Below are positions 19,462 through 22,474 of a DNA stretch of 22,474 nucleotides, in pieces. Below the pieces are notes generated by a model, which saw nothing but the letters and a program-made list of their open reading frames with translations, was not told the origin of the DNA and did no database searches. The position numbers and the translations under genes were made by a program. This stretch comes from an uncultured Coriobacteriaceae bacterium (GTDB lineage: Bacteria > Actinomycetota > Coriobacteriia > Coriobacteriales > Atopobiaceae), in contig UWSJ01000025.1 in the NCBI GenBank assembly GCA_900549525.1, forward strand, positions 1-22,474, written 5' to 3'. Within the stretch, counting starts at the first letter, position 1, and each line of letters starts with the position of its first letter.

Positions 19462-19895
19462 GGCGAGCCCTCCACGAGCGAGTCGGCGCCGATGCGACCG
19501 AGCTCCGCCGCCATCTCTCGGGCCGCGGCGTTCACGTCGGCGAGCTCGCGCTCGATCGTCGGGACGCTATCCGCGACGAGGTCGCGGTCGACGCGCCCGT
19601 GGCGGGCGTGGAAGTTGATGAGGTTCATCGCGTGCACGGCCTGGTTGTAGTGGTAGCCCCACTTCGTGAGCTCGCGCGACATCGCCCACAGGGCCTTCCG
19701 GTCGACGAGTATGCGGTGCTCGTCTCCCGCGTTCGCCTCCGTCGACAGCGGTATGCGCACGAGGTAGCGCAGGTACTCCGACTTGCTGAGGCCGGCGCGC
19801 TCGCACCGCTCGCAGAGCGCGTCGTAGTCGCCTCCCTCCATGCGGAACGTGACGCGGCGCTCCTTGCCCCTGGCGCCGCCGACGCTCTCTTCCAT
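19449..19895 (-). CDS. mobC: MobC-like relaxosome accessory protein
   Basis: This 148-residue protein has an N-terminal ribbon-helix-helix DNA-binding region (RRVTFRMEGGDYDALCERCE, then GLSKSEYLRYLVR). A MobC-like segment follows, ELTKWGYHYNQAVHAMNLI, equivalent to the usual L-x-K-x-G-N-N-x-N-Q motif. MobC proteins bind oriT and help the relaxase open the strands. GGAAAGGAA precedes the ATG at 19895, and the gene overlaps the relaxase start. The structured non-coding region directly upstream is the expected place for oriT. Confidence 0.9.
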   Translation of the reverse strand: MEESVGGARGKERRVTFRMEGGDYDALCERCERAGLSKSEYLRYLVRIPLSTEANAGDEHRILVDRKALWAMSRELTKWGYHYNQAVHAMNLINFHARHGRVDRDLVADSVPTIERELADVNAAAREMAAELGRIGADSLVEGSPCRS

Positions 19896-19914
19896 TGCGG
19901 ATTCCTTTCCTCGG

Positions 19915-20112
19915 GCCCGCCGTGCGGCGGGCGCGTCTCTCTAGGGGCGCGGGGGATTCCCCGCAGGCGGCGGCCCGGCTCGGGCGCCGCCTCTGGGACC
20001 GGGCCTCGCGTAAGCGGGCTCCCAAACGGCCCGCGGCATGACGGGTCCGAGGCCGCCCGGTCCCCAAGTGCTATGGACGCCCGACGCGATGTCGGACGCC
20101 ATAGGCTACTTG
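19915..20112. other. Candidate oriT: nested inverted repeats upstream of mobC
   Basis: About 200 bases hold at least five inverted repeats. GCCCGCC/GGCGGGC spans 19915-19932. GCGGGG/CCCCGC spans 19949-19964. GGCGGCGGCCCG (19966-19977) pairs with 19981-19991 with one bulge. GGGACCGGGC (19995-20004) pairs with GCCCGGTCCC (20055-20064). A long imperfect repeat has arms at 20065-20085 and 20091-20112 and a GCGAT loop, running into the last codons of parB. A single-stranded-looking CGTAAG sequence lies between the hairpins near 20009-20014. Position, structure and absence of genes fit an origin of transfer; the nick site is not assigned. Confidence 0.6.
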
Positions 20113-21062
20113 CTGGATTTCGGGCCTGAGGCCCTTCTGCGGACTTTCCGGGCACCCGTGCCCGCATCCGCGTACGGGGCGGTCATGAGCGCCATCTCCC
20201 GCAGCAGCGAGAGGTCGGCCGCGCACGGGATGTCGGGCGGGCTCTCGAGGAAGTCGGCGACGAGCCTCGCGGCCTTCGCGATGCGCCCGTCGGGGCCGGC
20301 CTGCGCCTTGCCCTCGCTCCTCACGTAGTCGGAGAGCTCCCGCTTGGTTCGCCGCCACGGCTCCATTGCGGCGTGCATCTCCGCCTGGCGCTCCTTCGTC
20401 ATGCCCGCGAGCGAGCGCACCGCCTCGGCGCTGAGGTTGCCCCGGTCGGCCTCGGCGGCCCACTCGGGCGAGAGGTCCTCGGCGATCCTGCGGGCCAGCC
20501 TCTCCTCGCGCGCGATGGTCTTGCCGGAGACCTTGCGGCCCGTCTGCCGCTCGATGATGGCGGCCTTCACGTCGTCCACGCGCATGCCGGAAAGCGAGGG
20601 GTCCTCGGAGCGCAGGCGCACGGCGTCGCCCCTGAGCGCCTCGGTCGCGGCGGCGCGCTCGGTCACGGTGAGCGCGCGGGTGAAGTAGTTCGCGGCGTGG
20701 AGCAGCGTCACCGCCCGCTCGTCGTCGATGCCCTCTATCACGCGGCAGGGCATCCTCTCGTAGGCGGGGTCGTCCCTCGCGAGCAGCGCGTAGGCGGCCT
20801 TGCGGCGATGCCCGGAGACCATCTGCCACGAGCCGTCGCCGACCTTGCGCACGAGCGGCAGGTCGGTGAGGCCGTCCTCGCGTATGGACTCGGCGAGCTC
20901 GGCTATGCCGGCCGGGTCCATGGAGTATGCGGCGTTCGCCGGGTGGTCGGCGATGTCGTCCACCGCGATCTCGGACACCGGGTAGCGCCCGCGGGTGCGC
21001 GACGCGCCGTCGAGAAGCCCCGTGATGGTGAAGCCCGCGGCCACCCGGCTAGGCGAGCTCAC
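20106..21062 (-). CDS. parB: ParB-type partition protein
   Basis: This 318-residue protein has the ParB/Spo0J nuclease-like N-domain (about residues 27-120): the EIAVDDIADHPANAAYSM opening, the GIAELAESIREDGLTDLPLV helix and the SGHRRKAAYALL signature. A helical DNA-binding middle follows (about 125-210, KVSGKTIAREERLARRIAE), then a variable C-terminus ending in a basic tail. ParB binds parS sites and works with ParA to segregate or stabilise the element. The gene overlaps the end of parA by 14 bases. Its own 3' end forms one arm of the large inverted repeat next to oriT. Confidence 0.92.
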   Translation of the reverse strand: MSSPSRVAAGFTITGLLDGASRTRGRYPVSEIAVDDIADHPANAAYSMDPAGIAELAESIREDGLTDLPLVRKVGDGSWQMVSGHRRKAAYALLARDDPAYERMPCRVIEGIDDERAVTLLHAANYFTRALTVTERAAATEALRGDAVRLRSEDPSLSGMRVDDVKAAIIERQTGRKVSGKTIAREERLARRIAEDLSPEWAAEADRGNLSAEAVRSLAGMTKERQAEMHAAMEPWRRTKRELSDYVRSEGKAQAGPDGRIAKAARLVADFLESPPDIPCAADLSLLREMALMTAPYADAGTGARKVRRRASGPKSSK

Positions 21063-21813
21063 GGGACACCTCGTCTGCGAGAGCCTCGTAGTCGCGCGCG
21101 GGGCGGCTCCCCGGCTCGAAGGCCGCCACCGGCTTCCACTGCCAGCTGCCCTCGCAGACCTTGCTGCTCGCGTGGATGACCGTCTCGAACTGCTCGCCCG
21201 GGAAGAACCCGTCGAGCACGGCCGCGCCCGTGGCCTCGGCGTTGGTCATGCGGCCGGGCACGCAGGTGCGCAGTATCTTCCATCTGGGAGTGGGCATGCG
21301 CAGCGCGTCTGCGATGGAGCGCGTCGCCTCGACGGTGAGCGCCGTGCCGCGCATAACGGTGGAGTCGAGCTTCACGGGGATGACGACCATGCCGCCCTCC
21401 GCGGCGGCGAGGTAGGCGTTGAATGCGAGCCTGCGCATCACGGGGCTGCAGTCGATGAGGCAGGCGTCGTAGGAGCCCGAGGCGTCGTCGAGGGCGAACT
21501 TGAGGCGCTGCTCGCGCAGGAGCATCTCATTCTGGTCGACGAGGTCGATGGTCGAGGCCACCACGTCGAGGTTCTCCCCGGCGGCGTAGGCGACCTCCTC
21601 CACGGGGGCGCCGCCGTAGAGCAGCTCGACAGAGGTGCGCCGCTCGGAGGCGGCCCGGTCGTAGAGGCCGAAGAAGTCGGTGGCAGACGCCTGCGGGTCG
21701 AGGTCGACGAGCAGGGTCCGAAGTCCCCGGGCGGCGAAGATGGCCGCCAGGTTCACGGCGGTCGTCGTCTTGCCGACGCCGCCCTTGTAGTTTGAAATGG
21801 CTATCGTGCGCAT
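21049..21813 (-). CDS. parA: ParA-type partition ATPase
   Basis: This 254-residue deviant Walker ATPase starts MRTIAISNYKGGVGKTTT, with lysines at 10 and 15, followed by LLVDLDPQASATDFFGL (Walker A' strand) and CLIDCSPVMRRLAFNAY (Walker B). It drives partition of the element together with ParB. GAGAGGA precedes ATG 21813. The open frame continues far upstream but lacks a better start and runs over the operator palindromes, so 21813 is preferred. The length and lack of an N-terminal helix-turn-helix fit small ParA (type Ib or ICE type), in which autoregulation is usually done by ParB or another factor binding upstream palindromes. Confidence 0.95.
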   Translation of the reverse strand: MRTIAISNYKGGVGKTTTAVNLAAIFAARGLRTLLVDLDPQASATDFFGLYDRAASERRTSVELLYGGAPVEEVAYAAGENLDVVASTIDLVDQNEMLLREQRLKFALDDASGSYDACLIDCSPVMRRLAFNAYLAAAEGGMVVIPVKLDSTVMRGTALTVEATRSIADALRMPTPRWKILRTCVPGRMTNAEATGAAVLDGFFPGEQFETVIHASSKVCEGSWQWKPVAAFEPGSRPARDYEALADEVSRELA

Positions 21814-21886
21814 GGGTCGCGTCCTCTCTAGCGTGGGGCGCGCCTCGCCGTATCCGGTCCGGCGCGCCCCGAGTCTCGGAGCGTCG

Positions 21887-21961
21887 GGACAAAACCGTAC
21901 GGATTTGTCCGACAAGCGGAGTGTACCACGAAAACGTACGGATATGTACGCTTTCGTGGTA
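21887..21961 (-). promoter_or_regulatory. Two large palindromes upstream of parA (operator or centromere candidate)
   Basis: Palindrome 1 (21887-21910) has GGACAAA and TTTGTCC arms around a perfect CCGTACGG centre. Palindrome 2 (21924-21961) has perfect 10-bp arms TACCACGAAA/TTTCGTGGTA and inner CGTAC/GTACG arms around a 6-base centre. Both contain CGTACGGATWTGT, 39 bp apart. They sit 74 bases or more upstream of the parA start in an A+T-richer patch, so they probably contain the parAB promoter and a repressor or ParB site. The -35/-10 boxes are not clear. Confidence 0.6.
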
Positions 21962-21963
21962 TA

Positions 21964-21994
21964 GGGGCCGGGTTTCGGGGGAAAGCCCGGCCCC
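21964..21994 (-). terminator. Strong hairpin downstream of the YraN-like gene
   Basis: GGGGCCGGG (21964-21972) pairs with CCCGGCCCC (21986-21994), and the inner TTTC (21973-21976) can pair with GAAA (21981-21984 region). It follows the YraN-like gene by about 25 bases on the minus strand and separates it from the parA operator. No U-run is present, so termination is inferred from position. Confidence 0.45.
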
Positions 21995-22019
21995 GGGAGC
22001 CCGGGACCGGGCGCGCCGC

Positions 22020-22367
22020 CTAGGAGAGCGGCTCCATCTCGCCGAAGCAGTTGACGTGGTGGCGCAGGAGCGCTCGGTTCTCCTTGACGACCATCATCGC
22101 CACCTCGTCGAAGCGGACCGGGGTGTCGGCGTAGTCGTCGCCGTTGCCGGCGAGCCACGCCGCCGCCAGCGCCTCGCGCAGCCCGCGCGCCCTGTGGGCC
22201 TCGGGGAAGCCGTCCGTCCCGATACGGACCGTGGCGTCGACGAAGACCAGGGTCCCGTCCTCGTCCACCGCCACGAGGTCGATCCCGCCGATGCCCTCGG
22301 GCCCCTGCCAGGCCTCGTCGACGATCTCGTAGCCCTTGCGCTCGAGGAAGGCCTTGACCGCGCCCAT
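22020..22367 (-). CDS. YraN/UPF0102-like protein, 5'-truncated, key residues altered
   Basis: The 115-residue product matches the YraN nuclease-like family by FLERKGYEIVDEAW, GGIDLVAVDEDGTLVFVDATVR and FPEAHRARGLREALAAAWL. The usual GEID and VEVKTR motifs have become GGID and VDATVR, so the catalytic glutamates and lysine are lost or changed. The normal N-terminal glycine-glutamate helix is missing. In-frame codons just before ATG 22367 read Glu-Lys-Ala, matching the conserved G-E-x-A of intact relatives. They are interrupted at 22377 by an IS21-like end with an in-frame stop. The gene is thus probably a truncated remnant that may or may not be translated from the internal ATG. Confidence 0.6.
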   Translation of the reverse strand: MGAVKAFLERKGYEIVDEAWQGPEGIGGIDLVAVDEDGTLVFVDATVRIGTDGFPEAHRARGLREALAAAWLAGNGDDYADTPVRFDEVAMMVVKENRALLRHHVNCFGEMEPLS

Positions 22368-22376
22368 CGCCTTTTC

Positions 22377-22474
22377 TGTTGATGTTCACTAAGAAGTGGT
22401 CCGAGTGATCACTGGGAATTGAGCACCGTGAGCACGAAAAATTGAGCAGTTTAAGCAAGAGGGCCGCGCCCCGG
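22377..22474. mobile_element. End of an IS21-like insertion sequence (partial)
   Basis: From TGTTGATGTTCAC at 22377, the sequence turns A+T-richer and shows spaced, related repeats. These are GTTCACTAAGAAGTGGTC, GTGATCACTGGGAATTGAGC and GTGAGCACGAAAAATTGAGC, with AATTGAGCA twice. Multiple terminal repeats of this type, and a TG at the tip, are typical of IS21-family ends where IstA binds. The element continues beyond the window and no transposase is visible, so the family call is by pattern only. Confidence 0.45.

Noticed and set aside
18274..19650. 458-residue plus-strand open frame
   Set aside because: It is antisense to the relaxase and mobC-like genes, whose motifs are unmistakable.
20009..20023. 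Specific nick site at GTAAGCGGGCTCCC
   Set aside because: It only faintly resembles known nic regions of mobilisable plasmids. The match is too weak to assign a nick position.
21814..22458. Long N-terminal extension of the ParA frame
   Set aside because: It crosses the operator palindromes and the YraN-like gene. ParA proteins begin at the KGGVGKT-containing strand, as at 21813.

Overview
The window is the core of an integrative and conjugative element (ICE) or conjugative plasmid. The host is probably a GC-rich, Gram-positive actinobacterium of the class Coriobacteriia (Eggerthella/Gordonibacter/Slackia/Collinsella type). This rests on very high G+C at third codon positions, Gram-positive style transfer genes (PcfB-like protein, PrgI, a VirB4 ATPase and a bifunctional wall hydrolase), a T-Q ester-bond (VaFE) surface protein with its own class B sortase, and purine-rich Shine-Dalgarno sites before most genes. 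No RNA gene, CRISPR array or element end (att site) is visible, so ICE versus plasmid is undecided. An excisionase-like partial gene at the left edge favours an ICE.

Layout. Positions 1-1673 (+) hold the end of a small helix-turn-helix gene, a second helix-turn-helix gene, a winged-helix replication-initiator-like gene that carries four iteron-like repeats in its own coding sequence, and a DnaC-like helicase loader. This resembles the lambda O/P arrangement. Positions 1875-11908 (+) are the transfer operon: two conserved accessory proteins, a VirD4 coupling ATPase, a VirB2/Maff2-like small membrane protein, PrgI, VirB4, a GH73-NlpC/P60 wall hydrolase, a secreted protein, a VirB6-like polytopic protein and another accessory protein. 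Positions 11921-15540 (+) extend the operon with a 913-residue surface adhesin, a class B sortase and a 32-residue membrane protein not previously obvious because of its size. A strong hairpin closes the operon.

Positions 15690-17521 (+) hold two cargo genes with visibly lower G+C, in a likely operon between hairpin terminators. One encodes a degenerate GIY-YIG-like protein and the other a helical protein with a hydrophobic segment. They are the best candidate here for an undescribed system. Converging on them, 17560-19895 (-) is the mobilisation operon: MobC-like protein, MOBP-type relaxase, a conserved protein and a 31-residue membrane protein. Upstream of it, 19915-20112 is a dense nest of inverted repeats that is the best oriT candidate. 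Positions 20106-21813 (-) are parB and parA, preceded by two large palindromes that look like operators or a centromere. The right edge holds a 5'-truncated YraN-like gene whose front was apparently removed by an IS21-like insertion sequence starting at 22377.

Together: the initiator and loader would replicate the element, ParAB would maintain it, MobC and the relaxase would nick oriT, VirD4 would pass the relaxase-DNA complex to the VirB4/VirB6-like channel, the hydrolase would open the peptidoglycan, and the sortase-anchored adhesin could hold mating cells together. Three otherwise unrelated transfer proteins share a near-identical basic C-terminal tail. A 15-bp palindrome recurs three times inside genes, always in the same reading frame. 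Both deserve follow-up.
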